64,000 nt of DNA, from assembly GCF_001307275.1 (NCBI RefSeq), contig NZ_CP012831.1:1426001-1490000 (forward strand), read 5' to 3'. Positions within the stretch are counted from its first letter, which is position 1. Each line of letters starts with the position of its first letter. The notes under the pieces are model-generated. The model was not told the origin of the DNA and ran no database searches. It saw only the letters and a list, made by a program, of their open reading frames with translations. This document shows positions 36,955-47,306 of the stretch, one piece after another. This stretch comes from Pseudomonas fluorescens (GTDB taxonomy: Bacteria > Pseudomonadota > Gammaproteobacteria > Pseudomonadales > Pseudomonadaceae). Made by a program: the position numbers and the translations under genes.

Positions 36955-38103
36955 TTAGTGACTGTTCGCAGCGTTTTGCACCGCATCATCCGCGGCGTTC
37001 AACTCACGCACGGCAATGTAGCGTTCGCTGCGACGGGTGCGATCCAGCACCTGTCCTACCAATTGGCCACAGGCGGCGTCGATGTCTTCGCCGCGGGTGG
37101 TGCGCACGGTGACGTTGAAGCCAGCGTGGTGAAGCTGATCCTGGAAGCGACGAATCGCGTTGTTGCTCGGACGCTCATAACCGGAATGCGGGAACGGGTT
37201 GAACGGGATCAGGTTGATCTTGCACGGGATGTTCTTGAGCAGCTCGATCATCTCGACCGCGTGCTCGACCTTGTCGTTCACATCCTTGAGCAGCGTGTAC
37301 TCGATGGTCAGCACGCGTTTTTCGCCCAGGGACGACATGTAGCGCTGGCACGACTCGAGCAGCATCTTAAGCGGATACTTCTTGTTGATCGGCACCAATT
37401 GGTTACGCAATGCGTCATTGGGTGCGTGCAGCGACAACGCCAGGGAGACGTCGATGTGCTTGGCCAGCTCATCGATCATCGGCACCACGCCAGAGGTGGA
37501 CAGGGTCACGCGGCGCTTGGAGATGCCGTAGCCCAGGTCGTCCATCATCAGGTGCATGGCGGAAACGACGTTGTCGAAGTTCAGCAGCGGCTCACCCATG
37601 CCCATCATCACCACGTTGGTGATGGCACGGTCGACGGTCGCCGGGACGCTGCCAAAGGATTTGTTGGCAATCCACACCTGGCCGATCACTTCGGCGGCGG
37701 TGAGGTTGCTATTGAAGCCTTGCTTGCCGGTGGAGCAGAAACTGCAATCCAGGGCACAGCCTGCCTGGGACGAAACGCACAAGGTGCCGCGCTTGCCCTG
37801 GGGAATGTAGACGGTCTCGACGCAGCTGCCGGACGCCACGCGCACCACCCACTTGCGGGTGCCGTCGCTGGAAATGTCCTGGCTGACCACTTCGGGGCCG
37901 CGAATCTCGGCAACAGCCTTGAGCTTTTCACGCAGGGCCTTGCCGACATTCGTCATGGCGTCGAAGTCGTCGACGCCAAAGTGGTGAATCCATTTCATCA
38001 CCTGGCCGGCACGGAAACGCTTCTCCCCGATCGAGTCGAAGAATTTCTCCATTTCCGGCTGGGTCAGGCCCAACAGGTTGGTTTTGCCGTTCGATGTAGT
38101 CAT
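36955..38103 (-). CDS. rlmN: Dual-specificity 23S rRNA/tRNA methyltransferase RlmN
   Basis: A 382-residue radical SAM enzyme that methylates C2 of A2503 in 23S rRNA and A37 in some tRNAs. The cluster motif [11 protein letters not shown] is present, as is the [13 protein letters not shown] segment; a C-terminal Cys in AACGQLVG corresponds to the second catalytic Cys. GAAGGTG precedes the ATG at 38103; an in-frame ATG at 38121 is less likely. pilW follows after 12 bases. Confidence 0.96.
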   Translation of the reverse strand: MTTSNGKTNLLGLTQPEMEKFFDSIGEKRFRAGQVMKWIHHFGVDDFDAMTNVGKALREKLKAVAEIRGPEVVSQDISSDGTRKWVVRVASGSCVETVYIPQGKRGTLCVSSQAGCALDCSFCSTGKQGFNSNLTAAEVIGQVWIANKSFGSVPATVDRAITNVVMMGMGEPLLNFDNVVSAMHLMMDDLGYGISKRRVTLSTSGVVPMIDELAKHIDVSLALSLHAPNDALRNQLVPINKKYPLKMLLESCQRYMSSLGEKRVLTIEYTLLKDVNDKVEHAVEMIELLKNIPCKINLIPFNPFPHSGYERPSNNAIRRFQDQLHHAGFNVTVRTTRGEDIDAACGQLVGQVLDRTRRSERYIAVRELNAADDAVQNAANSH

Positions 38104-38131
38104 GGATTCACCTTCACTCAAAAGCCTGGGC

Positions 38132-38557
38132 TTAGCGAGTGGTTACTTCAGTAGCGGAGAAAAAGTAAGCGATTTCGCGAGCGGCAGCGGCTTCGGAGTC
38201 CGAACCGTGGACGGCGTTGGCGTCGATGGACTCGGCGAAGTCAGCACGGATGGTGCCGGCAGCAGCTTCTTTAGGGTTGGTGGCGCCCATCAGCTCACGG
38301 TTGCGAGCGATGGCGTTTTCGCCTTCCAGCACCTGAACGACAACCGGACCGGAAGTCATGAAGGCAACCAGCTCACCGAAGAAACCGCGCTCGCTGTGCT
38401 CGGCGTAGAAGCCTTCGGCTTCGGCTTTGGACAGTTGCTTCATTTTCGAAGCTACAACGCGCAGGCCAGCGTCTTCGAAGCGGGTAACGATCTTGCCGAT
38501 CACGTTTTTAGCAACGGCGTCAGGCTTGATGATGGAGAAAGTACGTTGAACAGCCAT
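38132..38557 (-). CDS. ndk: Nucleoside diphosphate kinase
   Basis: A 141-residue Ndk that phosphorylates nucleoside diphosphates from ATP through a phosphohistidine. The catalytic His is in NAVHGSDS, and [15 protein letters not shown] and the N-terminal [11 protein letters not shown] are conserved. Full length. Confidence 0.97.
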   Translation of the reverse strand: MAVQRTFSIIKPDAVAKNVIGKIVTRFEDAGLRVVASKMKQLSKAEAEGFYAEHSERGFFGELVAFMTSGPVVVQVLEGENAIARNRELMGATNPKEAAAGTIRADFAESIDANAVHGSDSEAAAAREIAYFFSATEVTTR

Positions 38558-38587
38558 GGTGTAACTCCAGAAACGGTAATTTGCGAA

Positions 38588-38616
38588 AAATTAAACCCGC
38601 GAATTATACGCGGGTT
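38588..38616 (-). terminator. Terminator of the isc operon
   Basis: AACCCGCG (38594-38601) pairs with CGCGGGTT (38609-38616); on the minus strand the stem is followed by TAATTTTTCGC, just after iscX. Confidence 0.85.
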
Positions 38617-38645
38617 CAGGGGTATTGCCTAACCTGCCAGGTCGA

Positions 38646-38846
38646 TCAGTCGATTTCTTCGATCCAGAGCGTCTGGACCGCTTCCAAGACCTTCTCGCCA
38701 CAACGGCCAGAGGTATTGTCGAAATCGGGTAGCTCCATGATCCAGCGCTGCAAATCGACAAAATTCACAGCCAGCGGATCCACGTCCGGCTTGGCTTCGG
38801 CCAGTTCTTCTGCGATGCGTTGAACATCATTCCAACCATAGCTCAT
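38646..38846 (-). CDS. iscX: Fe-S assembly protein IscX
   Basis: A 66-residue acidic protein identical in layout to IscX/YfhJ (MSYGWNDVQRIAEELAE at the start, DLPDFD-like ELPDFDN and a final WIEEID). IscX binds IscS and modulates cluster assembly. The ATG at 38846 matches the family start; the frame runs upstream to 38882 without need. Last gene of the isc operon. Confidence 0.95.
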   Translation of the reverse strand: MSYGWNDVQRIAEELAEAKPDVDPLAVNFVDLQRWIMELPDFDNTSGRCGEKVLEAVQTLWIEEID

Positions 38847-38859
38847 GACAGTGTCACCA

Positions 38860-39201
38860 TCAGTGCGGCGCTTCGGCCGCATGGTTAAGCGAATATTTCG
38901 GGATTTCGACCACCAGGTCCTCGGTGCCGACCTTGGCCTGACAGGTCAGGCGCGACGTCGGCTCCAGGCCCCAGGCCCGATCAAGATAGTCCTCTTCCAG
39001 CTCATCGGCCTCATTCAGCGAGTCGAAACCCTCGCGAATGATGCAATGGCACGTGGTGCAGGCACAAACGCCGCCGCAGGCGCTCTCGATCTCGATGTGG
39101 TTGTCATGGGCCACTTCAAGCAGGGACTTGCCGGTTTCGGCCTCTACCACCATACCGTCCGGGCAATGCTCGGCGTGTGGCAGAAAAATGATCTGCGGCA
39201 T
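38860..39201 (-). CDS. fdx: [2Fe-2S] ferredoxin of the ISC system
   Basis: A 113-residue adrenodoxin-type ferredoxin. The cluster ligands are in ACGGVCACTTCHC plus a further Cys in RLTCQAKV. It donates electrons for Fe-S cluster assembly on IscU. It starts three bases after hscA ends. Confidence 0.96.
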   Translation of the reverse strand: MPQIIFLPHAEHCPDGMVVEAETGKSLLEVAHDNHIEIESACGGVCACTTCHCIIREGFDSLNEADELEEDYLDRAWGLEPTSRLTCQAKVGTEDLVVEIPKYSLNHAAEAPH

Positions 39202-39204
39202 CAG

Positions 39205-41067
39205 TTATTCCTCGATTTCATTCAGGTTGCGCCCCGCCAGGGCGGCTTTCACCGTCGAGTCCAGGCGGCGGGCAGCAAAGGCATCGGTGACTTGCGACAG
39301 ACGCTTGGTCTGCTGCTCAATGGCATAACCATCGGTGCCTTTGATCAATTCGGACAGTTCCTGCATCTGCAGCTCGATGACCATGCGCTCTTCAGCGTCG
39401 AGCAAGCGATCGCCGTCAGCTTCCAAGGCACCTTGCACGGCTTCGATCAGGCGCTGGGCGTCGACCTGTTGCTCGCGCAGCACTCGCGCCACCTTGTCGT
39501 CGCTGGCGTGCTGGAAGGAATCCTTGAGCATCTTGGCGATTTCGCCGTCGGTCAGGCCATAGGACGGCTTGACCTGGATGCTCGCTTCCACGCCCGAAGC
39601 CAGTTCGCGGGCGGAGACGTTGAGCAAACCATCGGCATCGACCTGGAAGGTCACGCGGATCTTCGCCGCACCGGCCACCATCGGCGGGATGCCGCGCAGT
39701 TCGAAACGGGCCAGGGAACGGCAGTCGCTGATCAGTTCACGCTCGCCTTGCAGCACGTGGACCATCATGGCCGACTGGCCGTCTTTATAGGTGGTGAAGT
39801 CCTGGGCGCGGGCAACCGGGATGGTGGTGTTGCGTGGAATCACCTTCTCCATCAGGCCGCCCATGGTTTCCAGCCCCAGGGACAACGGAATCACGTCGAG
39901 CAGCAACAGTTCGCCGCCGTCGCGCTTGTTGCCGGCCAGGGTATCGGCCTGGATCGCGGCGCCGATGGCGACCACCTGGTCCGGGTCGATTTCGGTCAGC
40001 GGCTGGCGGCCAAAGGCCTCGGCAACGGCTTCGCGAACCCGAGGCACGCGGGTCGAACCACCGACCATGACCACGGCTTTCACATCTTCAAGCTCGACAC
40101 CGGAATCGCGCACGGCACGGCGGCAGGCCTTGAGGCTGCGGGCGACCATGGGCTCGATCAGGGCATCGAAGGCTTCGCGGGTCAGCGCCGCTTTCCAGTC
40201 GCCATAAGCGACTTCAACGGTGGCGGCGTCGGTCAAGGCTTCCTTGGCGGCGCAGGCGGTTTGCAGCAGGTGGCGTTGCGCACCCGGGTCGAGGTCGGCG
40301 GACAAGCCGGCTTGCTCGATGATCCAGCCGGCGATGGCGTGGTCGAAGTCATCGCCGCCCAGGGCGCTGTCGCCACCGGTGGCCAGGACTTCGAAAACAC
40401 CGCCGGTCAGGCGCAGGATCGAAATATCGAATGTACCGCCGCCCAGGTCGTAGATCGCGACCAGGCCTTCGGCATGCTGGTCCAGGCCATACGCCACGGC
40501 AGCGGCAGTCGGCTCGTTGAGCAGGCGCAGCACGTTCAGGCCGGCCAGCTTGGCGGCGTCCTTGGTGGCTTGGCGCTGGGCATCGTCGAAATAGGCCGGG
40601 ACGGTAATGACCGCGCCCACCAGTTCACCACCCAACGCCGCTTCGGCACGCTGGCGCAGGACCTTGAGGATGTCGGCGGAAACCTCGACCGGGCTTTTCG
40701 GGCCCTGCACGGTTTCGATGAACGGCATGTGGGATTCGCCGCCGACGAAGCGGTACGGCAGCTGGTCGCCCAATTGCTTGACGTCGGACAGACCACGACC
40801 CATCAAGCGCTTGACCGAGACAATGGTGTTCAGCGGGTCGGTGGCGGCGGCCAGCTTGGCGGACTCGCCCACTTCCACGCGGTCGGCGTGATAACGCACG
40901 GCGGACGGCAGGATCACCTGCCCTTGCTCATCGGCCAGCGGCTCGGAAAGACCGCTGCGCAAGGCAGCGACCAGGGAATTGGTGGTACCCAAGTCGATCC
41001 CGACAGCCAGGCGACGCTGGTGCGGTTGTGGACTTTGGCCGGGTTCGGCGATCTGCAGTAGGGCCAT
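39205..41067 (-). CDS. hscA: Fe-S cluster co-chaperone Hsp70, HscA
   Basis: A 620-residue specialised Hsp70. The ATPase domain shows [24 protein letters not shown] and [16 protein letters not shown]; the C-terminal substrate domain recognises the LPPVK motif of IscU, and the IscU here does contain LPPVK. It is flanked by hscB and fdx. Confidence 0.97.
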   Translation of the reverse strand: MALLQIAEPGQSPQPHQRRLAVGIDLGTTNSLVAALRSGLSEPLADEQGQVILPSAVRYHADRVEVGESAKLAAATDPLNTIVSVKRLMGRGLSDVKQLGDQLPYRFVGGESHMPFIETVQGPKSPVEVSADILKVLRQRAEAALGGELVGAVITVPAYFDDAQRQATKDAAKLAGLNVLRLLNEPTAAAVAYGLDQHAEGLVAIYDLGGGTFDISILRLTGGVFEVLATGGDSALGGDDFDHAIAGWIIEQAGLSADLDPGAQRHLLQTACAAKEALTDAATVEVAYGDWKAALTREAFDALIEPMVARSLKACRRAVRDSGVELEDVKAVVMVGGSTRVPRVREAVAEAFGRQPLTEIDPDQVVAIGAAIQADTLAGNKRDGGELLLLDVIPLSLGLETMGGLMEKVIPRNTTIPVARAQDFTTYKDGQSAMMVHVLQGERELISDCRSLARFELRGIPPMVAGAAKIRVTFQVDADGLLNVSARELASGVEASIQVKPSYGLTDGEIAKMLKDSFQHASDDKVARVLREQQVDAQRLIEAVQGALEADGDRLLDAEERMVIELQMQELSELIKGTDGYAIEQQTKRLSQVTDAFAARRLDSTVKAALAGRNLNEIEE

Positions 41068-41117
41068 CGTAATCAGGACTTATCTGTAATCAGGCGTGCG
41101 ACCGGAGCGGCACTGGG

Positions 41118-41639
41118 TTAATCGTCGAGGCGCTCTTCTAGCTGGCGCACTTCGTAGGTGAGCTTGTCGAGGAACTGCATGCGCCGCATCAGGCGTTCGG
41201 CCTGTTCGCGTTGCGCGGCATCGTTCCAGCAAGCTGCGAAGCTTTCGTTCAGTGTTTGCTGGGCGTCTTTCAAGCGCCGCTTGAATACCGCGACACCGGC
41301 CAGGTCGGCGCTGTCCTGCAGGTCCTCGAGCTCTTCGCGCCACTGCATCTGCTGCAAAAGAAACTCGGGATCGTGGACCGTGACCTCCAACGGCAACTCA
41401 TGGCCGCTGATGGCGAGCAGGTAACGCGCGCGCTTGGCCGGGTGCTTGAGCGTCTGGTAAGCCTCGTTGAGGTTCGCCGACTGCTCGAGCGCCCGCCGCT
41501 GCTCCGCCTCGGAGGCATCGGCAAAGCGGTCGGGATGGACGCCACGGGCCAATTCAAGATAACGCGCGGACAACTGCTCGAGATCCAGCTGGAACGCAGG
41601 CTGCATCTGGAACAACGCAAAATGACAAGGAGTACCCAC
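41118..41639 (-). CDS. hscB: Fe-S cluster co-chaperone HscB
   Basis: A 173-residue J-domain protein with the HPDRF motif ([11 protein letters not shown]) that delivers IscU to HscA. The start is a GTG at 41639 (reading V-G-T-P-C-H-F), eight bases after iscA and preceded by GAGGCGG; the longer open frame to 41678 overlaps iscA and is not used. Confidence 0.93.
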   Translation of the reverse strand: MGTPCHFALFQMQPAFQLDLEQLSARYLELARGVHPDRFADASEAEQRRALEQSANLNEAYQTLKHPAKRARYLLAISGHELPLEVTVHDPEFLLQQMQWREELEDLQDSADLAGVAVFKRRLKDAQQTLNESFAACWNDAAQREQAERLMRRMQFLDKLTYEVRQLEERLDD

Positions 41640-41647
41640 AAGCCGCC

Positions 41648-41971
41648 TCAGATGTTGAAGCTTTCGCCGCAGCCACATTCACCGCGCACGTTGGGGTTGT
41701 TGAACTTGAAGCCTTCGTTCAACCCTTCCTTGACGAAATCCAGTTCGGTACCGTCCAGGTACGTCAGGCTTTTCGGGTCGATGATCACTTTCTGACCATG
41801 ACTTTCGAACACCTGATCGTCTTCGCCCACTTCGTCGACGAATTCCAGTACATAGGCGAGACCAGAACAGCCCGTGGTGCGCACACCCAGGCGGATACCC
41901 TCACCCTTGCCGCGCCCCGCAAGTGAGCGCTGGATATGGTTAGCTGCCGCTTCTGTCATCTGGATAGCCAT
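41648..41971 (-). CDS. iscA: A-type Fe-S carrier IscA
   Basis: A 107-residue A-type carrier. The three cluster-binding Cys are in [10 protein letters not shown] and GECGCGESF. It belongs to the isc operon between iscU and hscB. Confidence 0.96.
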   Translation of the reverse strand: MAIQMTEAAANHIQRSLAGRGKGEGIRLGVRTTGCSGLAYVLEFVDEVGEDDQVFESHGQKVIIDPKSLTYLDGTELDFVKEGLNEGFKFNNPNVRGECGCGESFNI

Positions 41972-41995
41972 GGAAAACTCCTTACCGTACGCGGA

Positions 41996-42382
41996 TCAGA
42001 TCAAGCCTTTCTTCTGCTTGTAATCGCGAACGGCGGCCTTGATGGCGTCTTCGGCGAGTACCGAGCAGTGGATCTTCACTGGCGGCAGGGCCAGTTCTTC
42101 GGCCAGCTGGGTGTTCTTGATGGTTTCGGCTTCATCAAGGGTCTTGCCCTTCATCCACTCGGTGGCCAGGGAGCTGGACGCGATGGCCGAACCGCAGCCA
42201 TAGGTCTTGAACTTGGCATCTTCGATGATGCCCTGCTCGTTGACCTTGATCTGCAGGCGCATGACGTCGCCGCACGCCGGAGCGCCGACCATGCCGGTGC
42301 CGACATCAGGATCCTGCGCGTCCATCTTGCCGACGTTGCGCGGGTTCTCGTAGTGGTCGATGACCTTTTCGCTATATGCCAT
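41996..42382 (-). CDS. iscU: Fe-S cluster scaffold IscU
   Basis: A 128-residue scaffold. The conserved Cys lie in GAPACGDVM, YGCGSAIASSS and HCSVLAEDA, and LPPVK is the HscA-binding site. The ATG at 42382 gives the usual N-terminus MAYSEKVIDHYENP; a TTG at 42391 also fits the frame but is not needed. Confidence 0.97.
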   Translation of the reverse strand: MAYSEKVIDHYENPRNVGKMDAQDPDVGTGMVGAPACGDVMRLQIKVNEQGIIEDAKFKTYGCGSAIASSSLATEWMKGKTLDEAETIKNTQLAEELALPPVKIHCSVLAEDAIKAAVRDYKQKKGLI

Positions 42383-42425
42383 TTGCTTCAATCCTCATCA
42401 GTGAGTCGCTCTGGTGGCGACTTCT

Positions 42426-43640
42426 TCAGTGCGCCGCCCACTCGATTTTCGAAATGTCGACGCCGTCTTTGTACATGTCCCACAGCGGCGACAGAGCGCG
42501 CAGCTTGGTAACGGCCTCGCAGACTTTCTGCGCGGCGTAATCGATTTCTTCTTCGGTGGTGAAACGGCCGAAGGTAAAGCGAATGGAGCTGTGGGCCAGT
42601 TCGTCGTTGCGGCCCAGGGCGCGCAGTACGTACGAAGGCTCCAGGGACGCCGAGGTGCACGCCGAACCGGACGACACGGCCAGATCCTTGAGCGCCATGA
42701 TCAGCGACTCGCCTTCAACGTAGTTGAAGCTCAGGTTCAGGTTGTGCGGTACGCGGGCGGTCAGGCTGCCGTTGACGTAGAGTTCTTCGAGGTGCTCGAC
42801 CTGCTTGAAGAAACGGTCGCTCAGGGCCTTGATGCGTACATTCTCGGCCGCCATGTCTTCCTTGGCGACGCGGAAGGCTTCGCCCATGCCGACGATCTGG
42901 TGGGTCGCCAGGGTACCGGAACGCATGCCACGCTCGTGACCGCCGCCATGCATGGTCGCTTCGAGGCGAACACGCGGCTTGCGGCTGACGTACAGCGCGC
43001 CGATGCCTTTAGGGCCGTAGGTCTTGTGGGCCGAGAACGACATCAGGTCGACTTTCAGCTTGGACAGGTCGATGTCGACCTTGCCAGTGGACTGCGCGCC
43101 GTCGACGTGGAACAGAACGCCCTTGGAGCGGGTCAGTTCGCCGATGGCCGCGATGTCGTTGACGGTGCCGATTTCGTTGTTCACGTGCATGATCGAAACC
43201 AGGATGGTGTCGTCGCGCAGGGCGGCTTCAACCATGGCCGGGGTGATGATGCCGTCTTCACCGGGCTCGATGTAGGTAACTTCGAAGCCTTCACGCTCCA
43301 GTTGGCGCATGGTGTCCAGGACAGCCTTGTGCTCGATCTTGGAGGTGATCAGGTGCTTGCCCTTGGTGTGGTAGAAATGCGCGACACCCTTGATTGCCAG
43401 GTTGTCGGATTCGGTGGCACCGGAGGTCCAGACGATTTCACGCGGGTCGGCGTTGACCAGGTCGGCGACCTGGCGACGGGCGTTTTCGACCGACTCTTCG
43501 GCCTTCCAGCCAAACACGTGGGAACGGGACGCCGGGTTACCGAAGTTTCCGTCGACCAGCAGGCATTCACTCATTTTTTGCGCAACACGCGGATCAACCG
43601 GGGTGGTCGCAGAGTAATCAAGGTAAATCGGCAATTTCAT
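42426..43640 (-). CDS. iscS: Cysteine desulfurase IscS
   Basis: A 404-residue PLP enzyme that takes sulfur from cysteine for cluster assembly and tRNA thiolation. The PLP Lys is in [12 protein letters not shown] and the catalytic Cys in [16 protein letters not shown]. It follows iscR after 50 bases. Confidence 0.97.
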   Translation of the reverse strand: MKLPIYLDYSATTPVDPRVAQKMSECLLVDGNFGNPASRSHVFGWKAEESVENARRQVADLVNADPREIVWTSGATESDNLAIKGVAHFYHTKGKHLITSKIEHKAVLDTMRQLEREGFEVTYIEPGEDGIITPAMVEAALRDDTILVSIMHVNNEIGTVNDIAAIGELTRSKGVLFHVDGAQSTGKVDIDLSKLKVDLMSFSAHKTYGPKGIGALYVSRKPRVRLEATMHGGGHERGMRSGTLATHQIVGMGEAFRVAKEDMAAENVRIKALSDRFFKQVEHLEELYVNGSLTARVPHNLNLSFNYVEGESLIMALKDLAVSSGSACTSASLEPSYVLRALGRNDELAHSSIRFTFGRFTTEEEIDYAAQKVCEAVTKLRALSPLWDMYKDGVDISKIEWAAH

Positions 43641-43690
43641 GGACTTTCTCCTAAATCAGGCTGGCTGGCGTTCCGCGTGCTCTGCGGCAG

Positions 43691-44182
43691 TCATTCGACG
43701 GCGGACGCTTCAATCTTGTCCAGGTGCGGCGCCTTGCTGTTGCAACGGCGCTGGTCCTGACGCTGGGCTACTTCTTGCACCTCACGGCGAGTTACAAGGT
43801 CAGCCAAGCTGATACCGCTTAGAAATTCGTGAATCTGCAGGCTGAGGTCGCACCACAAGTGGTGGGTCAGGCAAGTATCGCCGCCATGGCAGTCGCCTAG
43901 GCCCTGGCATTTGGTCGCATCGACCGATTCGTTCACCGCATCGATCACCTGGGCGACCTGGATGCCTTGCATGTCCCGCGACAGCTGGTAGCCACCGCCA
44001 GGGCCGCGAACGCTGGAGACCAGGTTGCTGCGGCGCAGCTTGGCGAACAGTTGCTCAAGGTAAGACAGGGAAATGCCCTGGCGCTCGGAGATATCGGCCA
44101 GGGACACCGGCCCGTGCTGCGCATGCAATGCCAGATCGAGCATTGCGGTCACGGCGTATCGGCCTTTTGTAGTCAGTCGCAT
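43691..44182 (-). CDS. iscR: Fe-S-responsive regulator IscR
   Basis: A 163-residue Rrf2-family regulator of the isc operon. A winged helix spans residues about 5-65, and the [2Fe-2S] Cys triad is in [20 protein letters not shown]. The holo form represses the isc operon; an IscR-type site overlaps its promoter (44215-44247). The ATG at 44182 gives the usual N-terminus [11 protein letters not shown]; a start at 44188 is possible. Confidence 0.96.
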   Translation of the reverse strand: MRLTTKGRYAVTAMLDLALHAQHGPVSLADISERQGISLSYLEQLFAKLRRSNLVSSVRGPGGGYQLSRDMQGIQVAQVIDAVNESVDATKCQGLGDCHGGDTCLTHHLWCDLSLQIHEFLSGISLADLVTRREVQEVAQRQDQRRCNSKAPHLDKIEASAVE

Positions 44183-44214
44183 GGACAATTACCACGGAGT
44201 TCGGAATGGGGGCG

Positions 44215-44243
44215 AGTATGCAATTCCCGAGTATTTAAGTCAA
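44215..44243 (-). promoter_or_regulatory. Sigma70-type promoter of the isc operon
   Basis: On the minus strand TTGACT (forward 44238-44243) and CATACT (forward 44215-44220) are 17 bases apart, 33 bases before iscR. Confidence 0.75.
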
Positions 44244-44247
44244 GTAT
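44223..44247 (-). promoter_or_regulatory. IscR type 1 operator overlapping the isc promoter
   Basis: The 25 bases read on the minus strand as ATACTTGACT, an A+T-rich centre, then ACTCGGGAAT. By my count 22 of 25 positions agree with the published Escherichia coli type 1 consensus. The site covers the -35 box, so holo-IscR would block transcription, giving the classical feedback loop. Confidence 0.78.
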
Positions 44248-44337
44248 AAGACCTAGTGCTTTACTCAGGTTTACCCGCGAAAGAGCGCGCGCATGATAGC
44301 AAAGGCTGGCTGGCGGCGGCCAGTGATACCGCGTTAT

Positions 44338-44535
44338 CGTTCATCGCGGGCAAGCCTTGCTCCCACAGCCTGCTCCCACAGCCTGCCCCCAAAGCCTGCT
44401 CCCACAGCCTGCTCCCACAGCCTGCTCCCACAGCCTGCCCCCAAAGCCTGCTCCCACAGCCTGCTCCCACAGCCTGCCCCCAAAGCCTTGCGCTTAAAGG
44501 AGCCCCCTGTGGGAGCAAGGCTTGCCCGCGATGCA
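44338..44535. repeat. REPIN with an internal 13-bp tandem array
   Basis: The arms are GCGGGCAAGCCTTGCTCCCAC on the left (44346-44366) and GTGGGAGCAAGGCTTGCCCGC (44509-44529) on the right. The space between is largely filled by nine tandem 13-bp units (44369-44485), six CCTGCTCCCACAG and three CCTGCCCCCAAAG. The units resemble the inner end of the left arm, so the array looks like expansion of the REP edge, as at 3966-4077 but with a different unit length. Confidence 0.92.
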
Positions 44536-44545
44536 GACACCTCGG

Positions 44546-45322
44546 TCAGCCGGCCTGACTTTGATCCTTATCCTTCACACACGCAAAGTCTTCCTCGCGC
44601 AGTTCAGGCAGGTCCTTGGCACAGTAATTACTGCCCAGGTCCTTCAGGGCGCCGCACATCCCCTCCAGGCGCCCATCGACGGCCTGCAGGTGATCGAGCA
44701 ACTGGTTGATGGCCCGGGCGACCGGGTCGGGCATGTCTTCGCCGACACCGTAGGCGTCGAAGCCGATCTTCTCGGCCATGGCCTTGCGGCGAGCATCCTG
44801 CTCCTCATCGGACTTGACGATGATCCGCCCCGGAATCCCCACCACGGTCGCACCCGGCGGCACGGCCTTGGTCACCACGGCGTTGGAGCCGACTTTCGCC
44901 CCCGCCCCCACCGTGAACGGCCCGAGCACCTTGGCACCGGCACCGACCACCACGCCGTCTTCCAGGGTTGGGTGACGCTTGCCTTTGTTCCAGCTGGTGC
45001 CGCCGAGGGTCACGCCCTGGTACAAGGTCACGTCGTCGCCGATCTCGGCGGTTTCACCGATGACGATGCCCATGCCGTGGTCGATGAAGAACCGGCGACC
45101 GACCTTGGCGCCCGGGTGGATCTCGATCCCGGTCAGCCAGCGGCCGAAGTTCGAGACCAGCCGCGCCAGCCACTTCCAGCCCATGTTCCACAAGGCGCCG
45201 GACAGGCGATGGATCCAGATGGCGTGCATCCCCGGGTAGCAGGTCAGCACTTCAAAGGCATTGCGCGCCGCCGGGTCACGATGGAAAACACTTTGGATAT
45301 CTTCACGCAAACGTTCGAACAT
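44546..45322 (-). CDS. cysE: Serine O-acetyltransferase CysE
   Basis: A 258-residue enzyme that acetylates serine, the first step of cysteine synthesis. An N-terminal helical region is followed by a left-handed beta-helix of hexapeptide repeats (from about residue 67: [20 protein letters not shown], then [14 protein letters not shown]). The catalytic His is in [11 protein letters not shown]. The C-terminal tail is longer than in the short SAT forms. Cysteine supply fits with the neighbouring isc genes. The start is one base after trmJ. Confidence 0.92.
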   Translation of the reverse strand: MFERLREDIQSVFHRDPAARNAFEVLTCYPGMHAIWIHRLSGALWNMGWKWLARLVSNFGRWLTGIEIHPGAKVGRRFFIDHGMGIVIGETAEIGDDVTLYQGVTLGGTSWNKGKRHPTLEDGVVVGAGAKVLGPFTVGAGAKVGSNAVVTKAVPPGATVVGIPGRIIVKSDEEQDARRKAMAEKIGFDAYGVGEDMPDPVARAINQLLDHLQAVDGRLEGMCGALKDLGSNYCAKDLPELREEDFACVKDKDQSQAG

Positions 45323-45323
45323 T

Positions 45324-46094
45324 TTATTTCTTCCGCTTAATCAGCTCGCCACGGGCCGCCTTCTGGGTTTCCGTGAGGATGCCGCGCAATATATTCATCT
45401 CCGCCCGGCTGACCGAGCTTCGTCCGTACAACCGACGCAGGCGCGCCATCAAGTGCCGCGGCTTTTCCGGGTCGAGGAACTCGATGTCCACCAGGGTCTG
45501 CTCCAGGTGCTCATAGAATCGTTCCAGCTCGTCCATGGTCGCCAGTGTCTCACTGCGCGGCGACGTGACCTCGGTTTTTTCGACTTTGCTGGGCTTGCCT
45601 TCGGCCGCCAGCCAAGCCATGCGCACTTCATAACTCAACACCTGCACCGCCGCCCCCAGGTTCAAGGAACTGAACTCGGGGTCGGAAGGGATATGCACGT
45701 GAAAGTGACATCGCTGCAGCTCGTCATTGGTCAGGCCGGAGTCTTCACGGCCGAACACCAGGGCGATTTCAAAGCCTTGCGCGGCCTCTTCGACCACTTT
45801 GGTGCCGCATTCCCGGGGGTCGAGCAGCGGCCAGGGAATACGCCGGTCGCGGGCGCTGGTACCAAGCACCAGGTTGCAACCCACCAGGGCATCTTCGAGG
45901 GTGGCGACGACTTGCGCGTTGGCCAGGATGTCACCGGCACCAGAAGCGCGGGCGTCGGCTTCGTGATGAGGAAACAAGCGCGGCTCGACCAGCACCAGCC
46001 GCGACAGGCCCATGTTCTTCATGGCCCGCGCAGCTCCGCCGATGTTACCCGGATGGCTGGTATTGACCAGGACGACACGAATGTTCTGCAACAA
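45324..46094 (-). CDS. trmJ: tRNA (cytidine/uridine-2'-O-)-methyltransferase TrmJ
   Basis: A 256-residue SPOUT methyltransferase that 2'-O-methylates position 32 of tRNAs. The knot motifs are [20 protein letters not shown] at the N-terminus, [17 protein letters not shown] in the middle and [13 protein letters not shown] near the knot. No ATG fits the family N-terminus (M-L-x-x-I-R-V-V-L), but a TTG at 46094 does; the frame is open to 46127 without support. Confidence 0.9.
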   Translation of the reverse strand: MLQNIRVVLVNTSHPGNIGGAARAMKNMGLSRLVLVEPRLFPHHEADARASGAGDILANAQVVATLEDALVGCNLVLGTSARDRRIPWPLLDPRECGTKVVEEAAQGFEIALVFGREDSGLTNDELQRCHFHVHIPSDPEFSSLNLGAAVQVLSYEVRMAWLAAEGKPSKVEKTEVTSPRSETLATMDELERFYEHLEQTLVDIEFLDPEKPRHLMARLRRLYGRSSVSRAEMNILRGILTETQKAARGELIKRKK

Positions 46095-46238
46095 GGGGGG
46101 CGCTCTCGAACACGATAAAGGGAGCAAATCTTACAGAAGCACCTACCGTTAAGCTATGAAAGCGAACACCAACCTTCTCCTGAGAAAACTTTCTGATAGA
46201 ATGCGCGGCTTTCTTTAACAACCTTAGGTGACACATCC

Positions 46239-47057
46239 ATGCAGCCCATGCTGAATATCGCGCTGCGCGCCGCCCGCAGCGCCAGTGAACTGATCTTCCG
46301 CTCCATCGAGCGCCTGGATACCATCAAGGTCGATGAAAAAGACGCCAAGGACTACGTGTCCGAGGTCGATCGCGCCGCCGAGCAAAAGATCGTCGACGCC
46401 CTGCGCAAGGCTTATCCGAACCACTCCATCCTCGGTGAAGAGACCGGCATGCACGCCGGCACTGGCATCGAAGGCGAAGAGTACCTGTGGATCATCGATC
46501 CGCTGGACGGCACCACCAACTTCTTGCGCGGCATTCCTCATTTCGCTGTCAGCATCGCCTGCAAATACCGTGGCCGCCTGGAACACGCTGTCGTGCTGGA
46601 CCCGGTTCGCCAGGAAGAATTCACCGCCAGCCGCGGCCGTGGCGCCCAACTGAACGGTCGTCGCCTGCGCGTCAGCGGCCGCACCAGCCTGGACGGCGCC
46701 CTGCTGGGTACCGGCTTCCCGTTCCGTGATGACCAGATGGACAACCTGGACAACTACCTGGGCATGTTCCGCGCCCTGGTCGGCCAGACCGCCGGCATCC
46801 GCCGCGCTGGCGCCGCGAGCCTGGACCTGGCTTATGTGGCTGCCGGTCGTTTCGATGCATTCTGGGAGTCGGGCCTGTCCGAGTGGGACATGGCAGCGGG
46901 TGCCCTGCTGATCCAGGAAGCGGGTGGTTTGGTGAGCGACTTCACCGGCGGCCACGACTTCCTTGAAAAAGGCCACATCGTTGCCGGCAACACCAAATGC
47001 TTCAAGGCTGTGCTCACTGCTATCCAGCCGCATTTGCCGGCTTCGCTGAAACGCTAA
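46239..47057 (+). CDS. suhB: Inositol-1-monophosphatase SuhB
   Basis: A 272-residue Mg-dependent phosphatase. The metal site is formed by GEETGMHAG and IDPLDGTTNF and the later WDMAAGALLIQEAGG. In bacteria SuhB also takes part in rRNA transcription antitermination. A strong terminator follows the gene. Confidence 0.95.
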   Translation: MQPMLNIALRAARSASELIFRSIERLDTIKVDEKDAKDYVSEVDRAAEQKIVDALRKAYPNHSILGEETGMHAGTGIEGEEYLWIIDPLDGTTNFLRGIPHFAVSIACKYRGRLEHAVVLDPVRQEEFTASRGRGAQLNGRRLRVSGRTSLDGALLGTGFPFRDDQMDNLDNYLGMFRALVGQTAGIRRAGAASLDLAYVAAGRFDAFWESGLSEWDMAAGALLIQEAGGLVSDFTGGHDFLEKGHIVAGNTKCFKAVLTAIQPHLPASLKR

Positions 47058-47070
47058 GCGACACAGCTAC

Positions 47071-47100
47071 AGAAAAAGCACCTTTCGGGGTGCTTTTTTA
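47071..47100 (+). terminator. Terminator of suhB
   Basis: AAAAAGCACC (47073-47082) and GGTGCTTTTTT (47089-47099) form the stem, with CTTTCGG in the loop. Confidence 0.9.
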
Positions 47101-47126
47101 TGCCTGGATTTTGCACACCCGAACCA

Positions 47127-47220
47127 CTGTGGGAGCAAAGCTTGCTCGCGATACAGTGGCACACTCAACAGAGAGGCCACCTGACCCACCGCTATCGCGA
47201 GCAAGCTTTGCTCCCACAGT
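47127..47220. repeat. REPIN between suhB and its convergent neighbour
   Basis: GTGGGAGCAAAGCTTGCTCGC and its inverse GCGAGCAAGCTTTGCTCCCAC, about 50 bases apart. Confidence 0.9.
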
Positions 47221-47262
47221 CATCCCACAGGATATTTGAGGAATGGGCCACAAAATGCGGGC

Positions 47263-47295
47263 GAAAAAAAAGCACCCCGAAGGGTGCTTTTTTCA
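47263..47295 (-). terminator. Bidirectional-looking terminator of the glycine-zipper gene
   Basis: AAAAAAAAGCACCC pairs with GGGTGCTTTTTT. It has a poly-A/T run on both sides; on the minus strand it lies just after the gene ending at 47307. Confidence 0.88.
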
Positions 47296-47306
47296 TAGCG
47301 GCTGGA

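Larger units (their letters stand above)
44183..44545. other. Region between iscR and cysE
   Basis: It holds the isc promoter with an IscR site (44215-44247) and a REPIN carrying a 13-bp tandem array (44338-44535). No gene is visible; apparent ORFs in the array are artefacts of the repeat. Confidence 0.8.

Noticed and set aside
44256..44709. Open frames reading repetitive SLLPQPAPTACSH-like protein
   Set aside because: Artefact of the 13-bp tandem array inside the REPIN next to cysE.
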